Assembly (NCBI GenBank): GCA_021014325.1
Contig: CM037474.1
Span: 25,117,488-25,181,487, forward strand
Reading direction: 5' to 3'
DNA from: Plazaster borealis
Lineage: Eukaryota > Echinodermata > Asteroidea > Forcipulatida > Labidiasteridae
Length of the DNA: 64,000 nt
The notes under the pieces were generated by a model. The model worked only from the letters and a program-made list of their open reading frames with translations, searched no databases and was not told the origin of the DNA. The position numbers and the translations under genes were made by a program. This document shows positions 35,939 to 47,109 of the stretch, in pieces; positions within the stretch are counted from its first letter, which is position 1; every line of letters starts with the position of its first letter.

Positions 35939-36495
35939 TTGTGAGCTGACTGACCTGCCTCGCAGATTACCGGTCCAAAATGGCTGAGACAATGCTACAC
36001 ACAAACGCCATTAAGTCGGTAACTATATACTCACATCGCATCACATACAGCAAGCACGATATGGTACAAAGTTCATAGTGAGAGAAGCTCGTGATTGGAC
36101 GTCAAAATGAATAATTCATTTGCTTCCCATCCTGTGTTGTCTGCAATAGGTCTGACGAAAGATTTAAATATTCATGAGCTGCATACTAGCATATCCGAGA
36201 GCCCCCCCATTTTCGTCCAGTATTGGACGAAAATATCAAGAAACACATTAAACCCGGAAGTTACAGACCCGTCAAGGCTGTCGGCCTGACGGCCTCCGCA
36301 TGCGTGAGAGTGGTACGAGTGCGGATGACCTGCGCACAGTGTGTGTACGGGCGTCGTGCGACGTGATACACACATTACGCACAGTGTATACGGGTGGGTC
36401 GTGCGATGTGATACACACCTTTCGCACAGCGTATACGGGTGTGTTTACGGCGTCTTTTTTGGAGTGAAAAATGCGACTGCCTTGATCAAGGCTAA
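35939..36495 (-). repeat. Inverted arm R (557 bp)
   Basis: Reverse complement of arm L with equal length, ending GCCTTGATCAAGGCTAA. ORFs on the two arms (about 64-67 residues) are the same sequence seen twice and are not considered genes. Confidence 0.9.
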
Positions 36496-36505
36496 CTAGA
36501 CAATA

Positions 36506-37440
36506 ACACAAAGTACGGCAATGTGTTTTCTCCGAAACACTCCCAGCCCAATTTAAGCTGAAAACGCCGGTTAAACAAACCACGTGACAAACTCGTGACG
36601 TCAGCGGTGGCTATAGTTATGGATGCAAGGAGCTAACGCAAATACACCCCCAAACTTCAACATTTGCAATCAATACGGCCGGATGTGACTCTTTAAAGGG
36701 GCTGTGGCTGTACATGGAAAGATGAACCCTCACCTAGTTTAACTGCTGCGCGATTAGCCCAGATTTCGCCTCGTGATTATATGCTGCTATATTGTATTAC
36801 GACGGTGCACTAGCAGTCCTGCAGCCTAGACAGCATCGTCTTTTTGAGATTACACTGGACAATGCGAATAATAATGGGCCGTTGACGGCGTAAACGGCTA
36901 GAAACTCGCATGCGACGGCACGACGGGACGACGCAACAATGCGACGGCACGACGTGACAATGCGCTGGTATCGTATAGGGAAATCTGACCCCCGGAGATT
37001 TTGTACCATTATTTCGGGAAATTATCATGGGCTGAAGGAGTTTGATTACAAAAGAGGGCGCTATCAGAAGGAGTTAATACATAGTTCGCCGTGTGGAGGG
37101 ACAGATTTAATATCAGGGGAACAGTTTCTCCTGCCACACCGGCCCCATACAAACAGTAGGCCTACAACGACGGCACGACACGACTATTATTTGCGCCGTT
37201 TTTGACCGCGCAAGTTGGGCTACGAAGCCAAGCAATACTGATGCAAGTAATGTGGCAGTTATACTTCCGTAGTCTTTACGAGCGACTTATCTTTTATTTG
37301 TACAGGGAGGCTTTATGCCGCCATTCCGGGAAGTGCACGACTGCCAGCACAAGTTTGTCAAACACACTGATTGTTTAAATCCTTCCTGTGTTGTCATATA
37401 TACGGGTAGTACTCAAACAGGTTGTGGTGTTTGTGTTATT
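36506..37440. other. Intergenic region
   Basis: No gene seen. Near 36910-36965 there is a short irregular ACGGCACGACGNGACAATGCG repeat. Confidence 0.35.
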
Positions 37441-37464
37441 TCGTTTTGCACATTACGGAAATCA

Positions 37465-37900
37465 GTACAATTCAATTCAATTCAATTCATTTCTTTTTTA
37501 TTCCAAAAAGGGAAAATAATTTTGTTTCGGTACATGCAACAGGATAAAAGATTTATATAAAAATACACAACAAGCAATATATACGTATACAAACAGGCAA
37601 TGCAAAGTACAATAAAAAGATCTGATTTAAATTAACTACCAAAGACATACAATCTTAACAATATGGGTTATAAAAGCGTGACCTAGCTGAGAACCCAAAC
37701 TGCTTGTAGAACCAAAATGTAGATGTTCATTAAAGATTTCAGTACTTCCACGAATAGAGGTAGATTGGTAATGATGGAAATAGCCTTACGGTATTTTTCC
37801 CCTGAAAATTAACTAACCTTTTATAGACTTGATACCGAAACATTTTTCATGCGAAATATTTTCATCCGTTTGGAAGACAGTTTCCCCCAATACTCTTTTC
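37465..37900 (-). mobile_element. Probable LINE 3' UTR remnant
   Basis: A CAATTCAATTCAATTCATTTC tail precedes TTTTTATTCCAAAAAGGG on the plus strand, consistent with the 3' end of a minus-strand LINE. No polyprotein remnant could be read. Confidence 0.3.
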
Positions 37901-37942
37901 TTTGTTCTAAAGATCGCATAATCGAAATCAGCAAACAACATA

Positions 37943-38101
37943 AACCTTAATGACTCATTGACGTCACGATGCCGCAATCTTTAATAGAACGAAAACGCTC
38001 ATGTACGCGCAGCGCACAGGATGAGCCAATGAGCAACCTTCTTTTGACCTCTAGCTGAGGGCGCTCTACTCAAATTACGTTATGTGCACAATGTCTATTA
38101 C
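37943..38101. mobile_element. MITE family 9, copy 2 (diverged)
   Basis: Aligns to 61823-62000: both contain TTGACGTCA, TACGCGC(A/G)GCGCACAG, GCCAATGA(A/G)CAACC, TTTTGACCTCTAG and GAGGGCGC(C/T)CTACT. The terminal repeats are eroded here. Confidence 0.6.
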
Positions 38102-38737
38102 GAACTTACAAATCGTTGACAAAACGTTAACCATAATTTTATGTTTTCTTGCAAACGAGGTCACCTTAAATTTGATAAAACCACCCATTTTGGTAAGTTA
38201 TTGCGACAAACGCGTGCGTACCGTATCTGTTGCACGCCCAACCATTTTCGTTAATACCGGCTCTAAAACTACCATACGTTTGTGTGTAATGAAACAAAAT
38301 AAAATCACCCATTTGATTGTTCAAAAGCATTTCTTATGACAGAAACTTAGATCTGAGAAGACATGTGAAGAACGTAATGTAAAAGCCAAGTCCAATTATT
38401 AAAATGTCTTGCATAAATCCTCATATTTCTAGTTCTGATAAAAATTGCATTTCCAATATTAGCGTTTTTGAGATTATTGGTGGACGCTATAAAAGTGTAC
38501 TGTTTGGTTTGGGCATATACATACAAATCCACCTAATCCTAATAGTGCCATAGCATAATTATTGTGTCCATCATAAAATTATCTCAAAAATGGCTTATGA
38601 GGTTCTGGCCATTAATCGTGTGTGAAGTGGGCGTGGCTTACAGTGCAATACGTCACACTAACGAACAGGATACAGCTTGGTTTTTTGGTTTGGTTATTGA
38701 AAACTAGGTAATAAATATTGTAATCAGAGTTGGGCTT

Positions 38738-38751
38738 GGAAGATGCGGGCA
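38738..38751 (+). promoter_or_regulatory. Conserved upstream element of EBP copy C
   Basis: GGAAGATGCGGGCA is identical to a block at 53049-53062 upstream of EBP copy D. In D it lies 53 bp before the TATA box; in C a MITE follows within 30 bp and pushes it about 700 bp from the start codon. Confidence 0.5.
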
Positions 38752-38778
38752 CCTTTTCCTCAATTTGTGTGATTCTTT

Positions 38779-39202
38779 ATAAGGCCACATAAAAACAAAA
38801 TTGTTGAGCTTCTTTTTAATTTTTTAATTTTTTAAATAGTTTTGTTGACGTGGCAAATTAATATGAAATAAAGAATAAAGAAATCATCACAATCACTATG
38901 AAACAGAGGGTTTGAGTTATTTTGATGTTTTTAATTTTTTTGTTAAACCCATTTAACCCCTAGATGACATTTTCTGTAAACATTTTCAAAAAAACTAAAA
39001 CGCAGTGTAGCCTAAGATAATATTTGAAGAATTTTTCTTGTTTTTTGCAAAATCGAAACCCGGTGTCTCGGGGTTGACGTAATTGTGCGTGCAGCGCAGA
39101 ACGGAGCCAAATTTGACTGAAAAGATCATTAAAAAGGCCGTTAAAAAAAAAAAAAAAAAAAGGCTGGGACCATCAACAATTGTTTTTTTGTATGTGGCCT
39201 AA
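38779..39202. mobile_element. MITE inserted in the EBP C promoter region
   Basis: Ends AAGGCCACATAAAAACAAAA and TTTTTTTGTATGTGGCCT, followed inward by TTGTTGA/TCAACAA, form the inverted repeat. The corresponding position upstream of EBP copy D has no insertion, so the element arrived after the duplication or was absent from D's ancestor. Confidence 0.7.
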
Positions 39203-39459
39203 TGGGCGTTTTATTATTAATTATATTATTTATTGCTTCGAAAACACGCACACTTAACATAGTTTGGTCAATAATTCGTCAGTGCATTTAGAACACTTGG
39301 CTGTCCAGAGTGGCTGATGGTAGTTTGGTCAGCACAAGAAATTAGCAGATTTTGGAAAAAATAATAGTAATCCTTCGAAGGGAAGGTGTTCAAAACTTTA
39401 GGTTGTCGTCCATCTTCACCGCGCATTTTAGGGAGGCGGCATTTTTCACTCTAATCATC

Positions 39460-39754
39460 ATGGCTTCGAACGTGTCTCATCCGTACTATCCATTGGGCTT
39501 GGAGGTGCCCCACTACAAGGAGAATAGTCTCGGTGTCGCGGTCACACCAATTACCCTGGGCTCCTTCACCGTCCTCTTCTTGTGTTTCTGGAAGTTCGTG
39601 AAGCAGGACCGGTTTAACCGTCTTCTAGGATCATGGGAGAAGGCGGCCCTGTGCTGGTGGGGGTTGTGTGGTTGCATCCACATGGTCTTGGAGGGGTATA
39701 TTAGCCTGAACAGCAGCACCTTTCCCGGAGAAAACAACATCTTGGCGCAAATCT
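39460..39754 (+). CDS. EBP copy C, exon 1
   Basis: Encodes residues 1-98, including the first two membrane segments and the His74/Glu78 pair. Ends with T of a split Trp codon before donor GTAAGT; the ORF reading through the donor (ICKCPLKRG) is intronic. Confidence 0.93.
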
Positions 39755-42700
39755 GTAAGTGTCCGTTAAAAAGAGGAACAAACACGAACTTGATGATTGA
39801 TGAGTGTACAAACTAGTTCTAGTGCACAGCAAAAACTGGGGTGTTAAATTTAACAACCCCGATGTTCTAAAGGCCAAAACCAAGAATTTTCACCGATGTT
39901 AAAATTGTGGGTGTTATTTTAACACATTGGTGTTATTCTTTACACCCATTATGGTGTACTGACACACCCGTGGGTGTAAATAATAACACCAAAAGTGTTA
40001 AAATGACACAAAATTGGTGTAGTCCTCTAGTAATACCGAAAAGTGTTATTAAGTTCTGCAGTGTGGTTGCAAAGAATCAGCACAAACAGAAAGTGGCAGC
40101 TGAGAGCTGAATACAAATATACTCTTCTGTTTGGTGTGAGTGTATTCGGATTATGTGACAAATTTAATAGGGTAACATTTTTCTTTTTTAGAAATCTACA
40201 ATGAATTCTCTTCTAGTTCCGAATCAGAGCAGGCCCAAGACAAGGGGGTCGTTATAGCCATGTATCTCATTTGAAGCATATTTTTTCATTCTAATGATGC
40301 TTTAGACAGTGCAAGTCTCGCGTGAATTTGAACATTTCTTGGAACCTTGGGTCACCATTTTAACATTCTTTAACGTGTGAAAAAAAATTTGATTACAATA
40401 AATCACGGGCTTTCACGCGTGTTCCAGGCGTTCGAATTCGTGCGAGAAATCCAAAATCTATTTGATATTATATCTAAAATATCTAAAATCTAGTTATACA
40501 AATTATAGTTGCTATAAATTAAATTAAGGTTATTAATTAAATAAGGTTTTTATGTTTCATCACAGGGAAAGAGTACACCAAGGGAGACAGCAGATATGTG
40601 CAGTAAGTATATACATTGTAAATTGTGGTGAATATTACTCGTTAAAGTTGATCAATATAATGTTATCTAAAAAAACAAACAAACCACATAATATATCAGA
40701 AAGCTTCTGTTTATAAATTTCACGCCAGCATCAATCTTCTAAGAAAACAAATTCCTTCTTGTATACCAGTAATATCACAATATTGGGAAAAGAGCATTTA
40801 AATGCCCTGCAAATCAAGAGTTGCTTGCAAGAAATTGTTTACCAGCCAAAGTATGGCTAAAATGCGTCATGTACATCATGTGGTTGGTTCCCTGCAGTTT
40901 TGGCAAAATAAATGACTGATCGACAGTTTTTTGCTCGGATTGGGGATAGTAATTAGCGCATTGTTCATCTTTTTGAGGAAACGGGTCAAAAAGTACAAAA
41001 CTCTGCATTTAGAATAGTATACACAAAAAGTTCTTGCTTAAAGAAAACGAATAAACTATCTTGAATTTACTATCAACAAAGTTTACGTTGGCTCAAAAAA
41101 GCAATTCAATTCACTTGAAGTAAAATATATATTGCCCTTCAATTATGTTCATTCCCCCAAACCGTTGCAACGTTTCTATAGAAATGCCAAATATTTTCCC
41201 GTTTTTTATTGATGCGTTTTGTTGTATTTGAGATAAGTAAGAAAATGGTTTATTAGAATTCAAATTATATGACATCTCAGTGCTCTATATTGGTAACGAC
41301 ATTTTAGCTAATTTTTTTAAGCGAAACGTCGTAGGTTTGTACTACACTCTAAAAAACTCCCAGGATTCCGCATCCCGTTTGGCCCTAACCCATTTCTGGG
41401 TCAGTATGACCTGGAATTTGTGTCAAAATGATCCAGAAATGGGTTAAACTGACGTAGAATCTGAGGCAAAATCCTTTTTTTTTGTACCAGTTTCCGGGTC
41501 AGGCTCTCTTAGACCCGGAAACCGGGTCACTTCTGACCCGGGAGTTTTTAGAGTGTAAATTACAAATTGCCATTGTTTCCACCTGCCCCCACATGACTTG
41601 AAAGTTACAGTGTGCTTATCATCGGTGTGTAGCAAAACTAAATCATAATAATTAGGCCTACCCCAATAAAAACAAGCATTGCTCGTTTGGTAATTATACT
41701 CAAAATATATATTAGCATAAAAACTGACTTGGTAACGAGCAACAGAGAGCTGTTGATAGTATAAAACATTGTGAGAAACGACTCCCTCTGAAGTAACGTA
41801 GTTTTTGAGAAAGGGGTAATTTCTCACTAAAATAATAAAAACTTCTTGCAAGAAGTTTTTATTCCTATCTGAAAGCACACAAATTTGTACAACAAGGGTG
41901 TTTTTTCTTTCATCATTTTCTTGCAACTTCGATGACCAATTGAGCCCAAATTTTCACAGGCTTGTTATTTTATGCATTTGTTGGGATACACCAAGTGAGA
42001 ACACTGGTCTGTGACAATTACCAAACGTGTTCAGTGCCTTTAAAGAAAGGTTTTACTGGAGAGACTTTTATTAGAAATAAGTTATTCTGTAAAAACCTAT
42101 TACTTTTAACACAATTTGTTGATATTTTAGATCTGATGCTTGTATTGTAATCATGGAGGGACTGACGGCCTGGATAGAAGGCCCCGGATGTTTCTTCATC
42201 GTGTGGGCGTTTCTTACCAGGCACCCAATGCGTCACGTGCTCCAGTTTGGGGTCTCCATTGGTCAATTCTACGGTGAGTTAATTCTGTCAGTCAGTAATT
42301 ACAAACCGGTCTTTTATCTTTGGACAAAGCATGGTTCACATCAAAATGTCAAGGTTTATAATGTAAGAGTAATTACCAATGTATACCATCCCTTTAATAT
42401 CAGTGTTAGTATTTGGCAACAACAAACTTCTATCTCCCGACGATGACTATCGAGCAGGCTAGTCGAAACATAAACACCAATGAACCCACTCTCCACGGCA
42501 GTGAAGTTAATAACGAGAAGTCCCCTCGATCCACTCAAGTGAAAGTAGTCCCGGCCGATTTCCTACCTCGCTATGTGTAGTACTCAATAATAAGCAGGAC
42601 AGTTCTTTTCAGAATTAGTCTTCTTCCGAATTCTGAAATCTACTCCGCAGCAGTAGAATAAATAGCAAAAACAAGTTCTAAGATGAACAAATCTACACAG

Positions 42701-43179
42701 CAAAGTAGATAATATACACATGGTGTTAACGCAAACTGAATATACATTTAACTCCTATCCAAATACAATTAACATTTTTTGAGCCCGCATGAATGAACAC
42801 AGTCATTTTCCTCCAGTTATTAAGAAACAGAAGTCGGATCAAACTTTCCCTAAAAGACTTTAGTTTCAACAAAGGTCTTTCTTAACATGCCGGAAAAAAG
42901 TATACAGTTATATAATGTTTGATATTAATTTTTGTTATCTCACACTCGACAGGTACGCTTCTGTACTTTTTCACTGAGATGTTTGACGGTCTCACCCACG
43001 GTCCCCGGTTCCATCCTCTGTACTTCTGGGGCTACGTCTTCGGATTGAACTCACCTTGGCTCGTGGTGCCTCCAATCCTAATCTATCAGTCCTGGAAGCA
43101 CCTCAACCTAGCCCAGGGGCTTCTGGACAAAGAGACTGGGTTCAACCCGGTAAAAGGTGTCTCCAAAAAACTTAGATGA
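39460..43179 (+). CDS. Emopamil-binding protein / sterol delta8-delta7 isomerase, copy C
   Basis: Four exons: 39460-39754, 40566-40602, 42131-42273 and 42953-43179 (295, 37, 143 and 227 bp). They sum to 702 bp, 233 residues plus stop, close to the 230 of human EBP. EBP moves the sterol double bond from C8 to C7 late in sterol synthesis, in the endoplasmic reticulum membrane. Residues lining the known active site are present: His74 and Glu78 (IHMVLEG), Glu120 and Thr123 (IMEGLTAW), Asn191 and Trp194 (NSPWLV). WKEYTKGDSRY matches the vertebrate WKEYxKGDSRY block. Hydrophobic stretches fit several membrane helices, and the C terminus ends in the basic GVSKKLR. The start is the ATG giving MASNVSHPYYP, shared with copy D. 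Tandem partner of copy D. Confidence 0.93.
39823..40065. mobile_element. MITE family 7, copy 1 (EBP C intron 1)
   Basis: Begins AGCAAAAACTGGGGTGTTAA and ends near TTCTGCAGTGTG; many GTGTTA/TAACAC words inside. Partner copy at 55699-55930 has cleaner ends. Confidence 0.65.
40313..40449. repeat. Intronic palindrome shared by EBP C and D
   Basis: CAAGTCTCGCGTGAATTTGAAC...TTCGAATTCGTGCGAG forms an inverted pair around AACATTTCTTGGAACC and CTTTAACGTGTGA. The same block sits at the equivalent place in intron 1 of copy D (57130-57254). Confidence 0.65.
40566..40602 (+). CDS. EBP copy C, exon 2 (37-bp micro-exon)
   Basis: The acceptor TTTCATCACAG and donor GTAAGT bound 37 bp that encode (W)KEYTKGDSRYV and two bases of Gln111. 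Too short for ORF finding, but essential to keep frame. Confidence 0.92.
41344..41556. mobile_element. MITE family 6, copy 2 (EBP C intron 2)
   Basis: Inverted ends ACACTCTAAAAAACTCCC and GGGAGTTTTTAGAGTGT; internal GACCC/GGGTC symmetry as in 19137-19347. Confidence 0.75.
41678..42044. mobile_element. MITE family 1, copy 3 (EBP C intron 2)
   Basis: Same orientation as the copy at 23546; left terminal repeat partly lost (CTCGTTTGGTAATTA), right end ACCAAACGTGTTCAGTGCC intact. Ends about 90 bp before exon 3. Confidence 0.75.
42131..42273 (+). CDS. EBP copy C, exon 3
   Basis: The acceptor GATATTTTAG opens SDACIVIMEGLTAW with the Glu120/Thr123 site. Continues through a membrane helix to GVSIGQFY and a split Gly codon, donor GTGAGT. 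Confidence 0.92.
42571..42730. repeat. Repeat block in EBP C intron 3, shared with 50094-50250
   Basis: AATAAGCAGGACAGT...AAATCTACTCCGC...GTAGAATAAATAGCAA...TCTACACAGCAAAGTA recurs in the same order after the EBP pseudo-exon at 50012, which helps reconstruct how that pseudogene formed. Confidence 0.7.
42953..43179 (+). CDS. EBP copy C, exon 4 (last)
   Basis: The acceptor CACTCGACAG gives GTLLYFFTEMFDG; contains the Asn191/Trp194 site and ends GVSKKLR then TGA. Almost identical in DNA to copy D exon 4 over its last 120 bp. Confidence 0.93.
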
Positions 43180-44960
43180 GTTGTTTTAGAGTGAAGCTGA
43201 TATGATAAGTTTGTGTAGAAGATATTTGCATGGAAGATGTTATTGCATGTACCATTTGGTGTCGGGGTGTACATAAATATCGTCTTAATAATGTATGCTG
43301 TAGTCTGGGTGATGGTGTAACGCTCACACTTGAATATAGATTAGACAACCACTAGTTTTTGACAGTGGCAAACTGCCTACGAGATCATCCTTACACAAAA
43401 ACTCTGATGAAAACGATGTCCTAAACCAAAGGCACCAACACTCTTAATTGGATTACAACAACATATAAAAAATAAGCACAGCTTAATTTGCTTTATGGGC
43501 GGCTGATCTGGCTGGTATTTCTTATGCTACCATCACGCAACACAGGCACGCAAGAAGGGGTTGGTGTCCGCGGGAATACAACAATGCATATAGTTAAAGG
43601 CTCTTCTTTTCAGAGCGTGTTGCGTGACAGTTCCACAAAACGTTTACAATAGGCAACTGGGGAAAAGCTTCCCTCAGCATGAAAAAGCACACTTGCTTTC
43701 TGGACCGCACTGCTGAAAGACATCAGAGTCAGTCTTCAACATTTTGTTTTTCCGCCACTCCGTCCCCTCCTTGCTGCCATATCGCAAAACATTTTTTACA
43801 ATGTTTTCAGCTTTAATTAATGGTTTAAGAGTCCTTTGGTTGTTCAAACAAGACAATGTAATGAACAGTGAACATTTAAAAATATTAAATATAATTATTT
43901 ATGATAATAAATGCAATATTACAGATGTCAAAACAAATTATTCAATACTACCTCGTAGAAGCCTCACAAGGTCAAACGTATTGTCTAATAGCCACGGTGG
44001 TAAGATGAGTATCAGAGGCGGCGAGTTGCCCCTCAAAAACCGATTTATTTGTTATTTAATTTAAAGAAGTTATATTTTCGGTTTAAATGTTAAAGACTGT
44101 AAGATCGAAGAAAAAGGAAAAAATTATTCGCAAACATTATTATATGAGCCACATAGAAGATGTTTGGCATTTTGTGAATTAATCGAACCAAACTTAAGTT
44201 TAAGTGGTAGTTTTAAGTAAGTGATAAAGTTAACCTGTTATCATTAACTCTTAAAGTTAACAATTGGTTAATAATGGTTAAAAGCAATTTGAAAGTATGA
44301 GATATAATTTGGTATACAATGTATAACTTAATGGTAACACTGTTTTTGTCATAATATTAAAAGTAAAAAGGACTCCTAACCCCAAATGAAAAGTCTGAAA
44401 ATCACAGCGTGTTTATTTGGTATTGAGAAGATTAGTAGCCCCATAAAAGGCTATACTCCTATCCCGTTGCGATTTATGTTTATGAGCGAGTGACAAGAAA
44501 CTTTGATTTTGCACCCCTTTCAAAACCCTTTTCTTAAATCCTATCCCACAAATCCTAATTTTCTCAAAAAACACAACAATGACGAATGAAGTAATTTCCC
44601 TTTGAAGTCATCAGATCATTAGCCTAGAGGTATACTTACCCCCATCCCAGTAGCCGATAATATGCATATGCACCATCTTATATAGATATACCGCAAAGCA
44701 TCTTGGAAAATAGAGTATGAGTTAAAACAGAAATCAAGTTGCCATGATGGACGCCATTCTGTAGTTAATTATGTCAAGTTTTATGTGGTGTGTACAGTAT
44801 TATTGCTTTAAAATCAGCGCGCCATGATGGTTGCCGATTCTGCTTGGACTCGGATTTCACCCAGAGAATCATTTTCGCACCGATCAAGCACATTGGGACA
44901 TTGGCAAATTGCTATTCACCTGACGTCATCAAAAGCGAAAAAAATCTTGTTAGCGCCATT
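43180..44960. other. 3' flank of EBP copy C
   Basis: Includes the copy C 3' UTR; no clear polyadenylation signal was pinned down. Otherwise no gene seen. Confidence 0.4.
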
Positions 44961-44962
44961 TT

Positions 44963-45405
44963 GGGGTGCACCCCACTAAATAGGGAGAAAACAGAGCGTC
45001 GAGCTCATTAATTTTCTAAATTAGACAGATTTGAGAGTCCCGAAAGAGGATTTCAGTGTAAAAATGTTGCCCAATATTGTGACCTGGGGGTTGTTAACTT
45101 CCTACTGGATGTATTTTGGATGCATAGGCCCTAAACAAAAATGGTCCTATTTGCTGAGAGGTGTAGGGACAGTTTTCAAGATTGATGCTCGGACGTTTGG
45201 AAAATTAAACTGGTGTCGGGGTGTTTTTATTTGGAGGGGAAATTACTCGACGGGCCCAGGGACTCCTCATATCAAATTGAGCAGAAAATAAAAATTCAAG
45301 AGTCAATCAATAATTTTCCATTGACATGTTAAAAGCTGTGAGACTTATAAGTATTTTTCTTGCATTTTTGAATATTTAGCATTTTGCACTGTATGCTATG
45401 GGAGT
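44963..45405. mobile_element. MITE family 8, copy 1
   Basis: Starts GGGGTGCACCCCACTAAAT and matches 54750-55208 over nearly its whole length (for example GATGCTCGGACGTTTGGAAA). The right terminal repeat is lost where it meets a poly-T/poly-G tract. Confidence 0.7.
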
Positions 45406-45408
45406 TGA

Positions 45409-45448
45409 TTTTTTTTTTTTTTTTTTTTTTTTTTGGGGGGGGGGGGGA
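45409..45448. repeat. Poly-T then poly-G tract
   Basis: About 24 T followed by about 13 G. Low-complexity sequence, prone to assembly error. Confidence 0.9.
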
Positions 45449-45649
45449 TACCCTTGCGCGCGGTCAGATTCCCGTGTGTTACTGCGCAGTGCGCATTTTA
45501 AAGGCGAGGCGCGTGTAGTTTAGACGGCGCGCCATAAAATGGCAGTAGACCGTAGCTGTGTGTGACGTCAGTGCAAGAGGTCAATAGCTTCGAAACAAGG
45601 CAAACCTTATGAATTATTACCGTTTATTAGTTTGATTTGTTAAAATTTA

Positions 45650-45908
45650 GTTTTAATGGTTCACTATAATAATTGTCAGCTTTTGCAATGATTGTTCTAC
45701 AAACCACAATCTCCTTTGATTTTATTTATATAAAGCTGTATTTTAGACCCCAGCAAATTAATTCAGAATTATTGCCAATGACATTACCATTTTCTTTAGT
45801 CTCGTTTTAAAGTATGGAGCAAAATAAATTACATGTTATCAAATTGAAATGCTTGTGTAGAGTTGTATTTGTCGTGGTCTTTCTTCCCATAGGGTACCGT
45901 CACAAAAA
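45650..45908. repeat. EBP-block 3' tail, unit 1
   Basis: Contains TTTTGCAATGATTGTTCT, AGCAAATTAATTCAG and an end of the form CTTCCCATAGGGTACCGT. Related in order and content to 51750-52030 and 60745-61395, the tails after the other two EBP units. Confidence 0.55.
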
Positions 45909-46155
45909 AGATTAAGGTAGTATATTTTGTTTAATGGAATAATAATGATGCACAGTATGGCGCTGTATTACATCCAACAGGCACCGTCTGAAAGCCCTCA
46001 TTATTTTTACGACAGGTATGGGGAACTATTTGTTTTATATTTGTTTTATGAGACTTACAAGTTAAATTTAAGGGTTTTACGCCTACAAGTATACTGCAGC
46101 TCAATCTGCAGCCAAGCACACAGCAATCCTATACAACTAATGTGAATGTCAATGG

Positions 46156-46553
46156 TTAAAGGAATTGTACGTTTGGTAATTGGAACCCACTGTTTGTTTC
46201 AATCGTATATAGTTGTAGATAACATACCATAAAACTAACCTGTAAAAATTTTATTGCAAAAGGTGTTAGCGTTTTTGAGATATTGCCAAAAAATCTGGAG
46301 CGGTTATGTCCACGCATGAAGAATAATCTGCAATTGGAATACACAATCTTAGAAACGTTACTGTCAGTAACGCTTCTGAGATTCAAATATTTGGGGATAA
46401 AAAGTGATATCTTTTTCCATATCCGCAATACTTCGATGTGAAAAGTTTCTCAAAATTCACTTTACTATCCAAAGCTGCTGTACTTCCTACCAAGTAAGTT
46501 TTTGTTGCCATAAATGTTCAGAGTCATTACCAATCGTATACAGACCCTTTAAA
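46156..46553. mobile_element. MITE family 2, copy 2
   Basis: TTAAAGGAATTGTACGTTTGG to ATTACCAATCGTATACAG...CCTTTAA. Aligns throughout with 10296-10694. Immediately abuts the next MITE. Confidence 0.75.
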
Positions 46554-46925
46554 GGGACACATTGCCTTTAGATTGTGCGCATTGGGCTATAAAAAGCGTT
46601 TGTTTTGAAATGAATGTAGTTAGAAAGAGATTTTAAAAGTAGAATATAATTATTCACAATATCTCTTGAAATTGTGTGATTTTTGTGCAATTTCATGACA
46701 GAATAGTCTGCTATTTTGTAGAACCAAAGTTTTGACTCCACAAAGTGACGGACCGTATGTTCTGCTGGTTGTATTTCATAGAGGCAAACGTATGTTTTTT
46801 GAATCACTACTCACTAATTACAACACATTATAGGTGTTTTGTTGCATGAAAAACCTCTAAAAAGGATAAGGAGCAATTCCAAACTGCAGAACTTTGATAG
46901 ATATGAGGGCAATGTGCCCCTTTAA
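46549..46925. mobile_element. MITE family 4
   Basis: Ends TTAAAGGGACACATTGCC and GGCAATGTGCCCCTTTAA, a near-perfect inverted pair. Its left end is joined directly to the right end of the family 2 copy, both through TTTAAAGGG. Confidence 0.75.
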
Positions 46926-47109
46926 CAAGTAGCTGGCAGGTTGTACTACCACAGTGCTGTGCTACATCACTACAAGACTTAATGCGTAATTCTAATGTCA
47001 TACAGAGTCCAGTTCATTCTTGACATATACTTACATCCCCATTTATTAGTTTTTGTTTGGAATGCTAAGTCTCATTGGCCTCACTCGGTCAAGACCCTTT
47101 GAAACGGCT

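Larger units (their letters stand above)
33529..36505. mobile_element. Composite inverted-arm element (fold-back-like), 2.95 kb
   Basis: Order of parts: core copy 1 (33541-34148), unique DNA (34149-34781), arm L (34782-35338), core copy 2 (about 35343-35937), arm R (35939-36495, inverted copy of arm L). Each module starts with the palindrome GCCTTGATCAAGGC. The direct repeat TAACTAGACAATA (33529-33541 and 36493-36505) flanks the block and may be a target-site duplication. Arms and cores carry internal minisatellites. No transposase frame is visible. Long inverted arms with internal tandem repeats recall Foldback/Galileo-type elements. Confidence 0.75.

Noticed and set aside
34736..36583. ORFs of 64-123 residues in the composite element
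   Set aside because: The same sequences appear mirrored on the two arms or repeated in the two cores. They are rich in minisatellite translation and have no domain.
39513..39785. Minus-strand ORFs over EBP exon 1 (also 53295-53519)
   Set aside because: Antisense shadows of the EBP exon; the sense frame has family motifs and splice sites.
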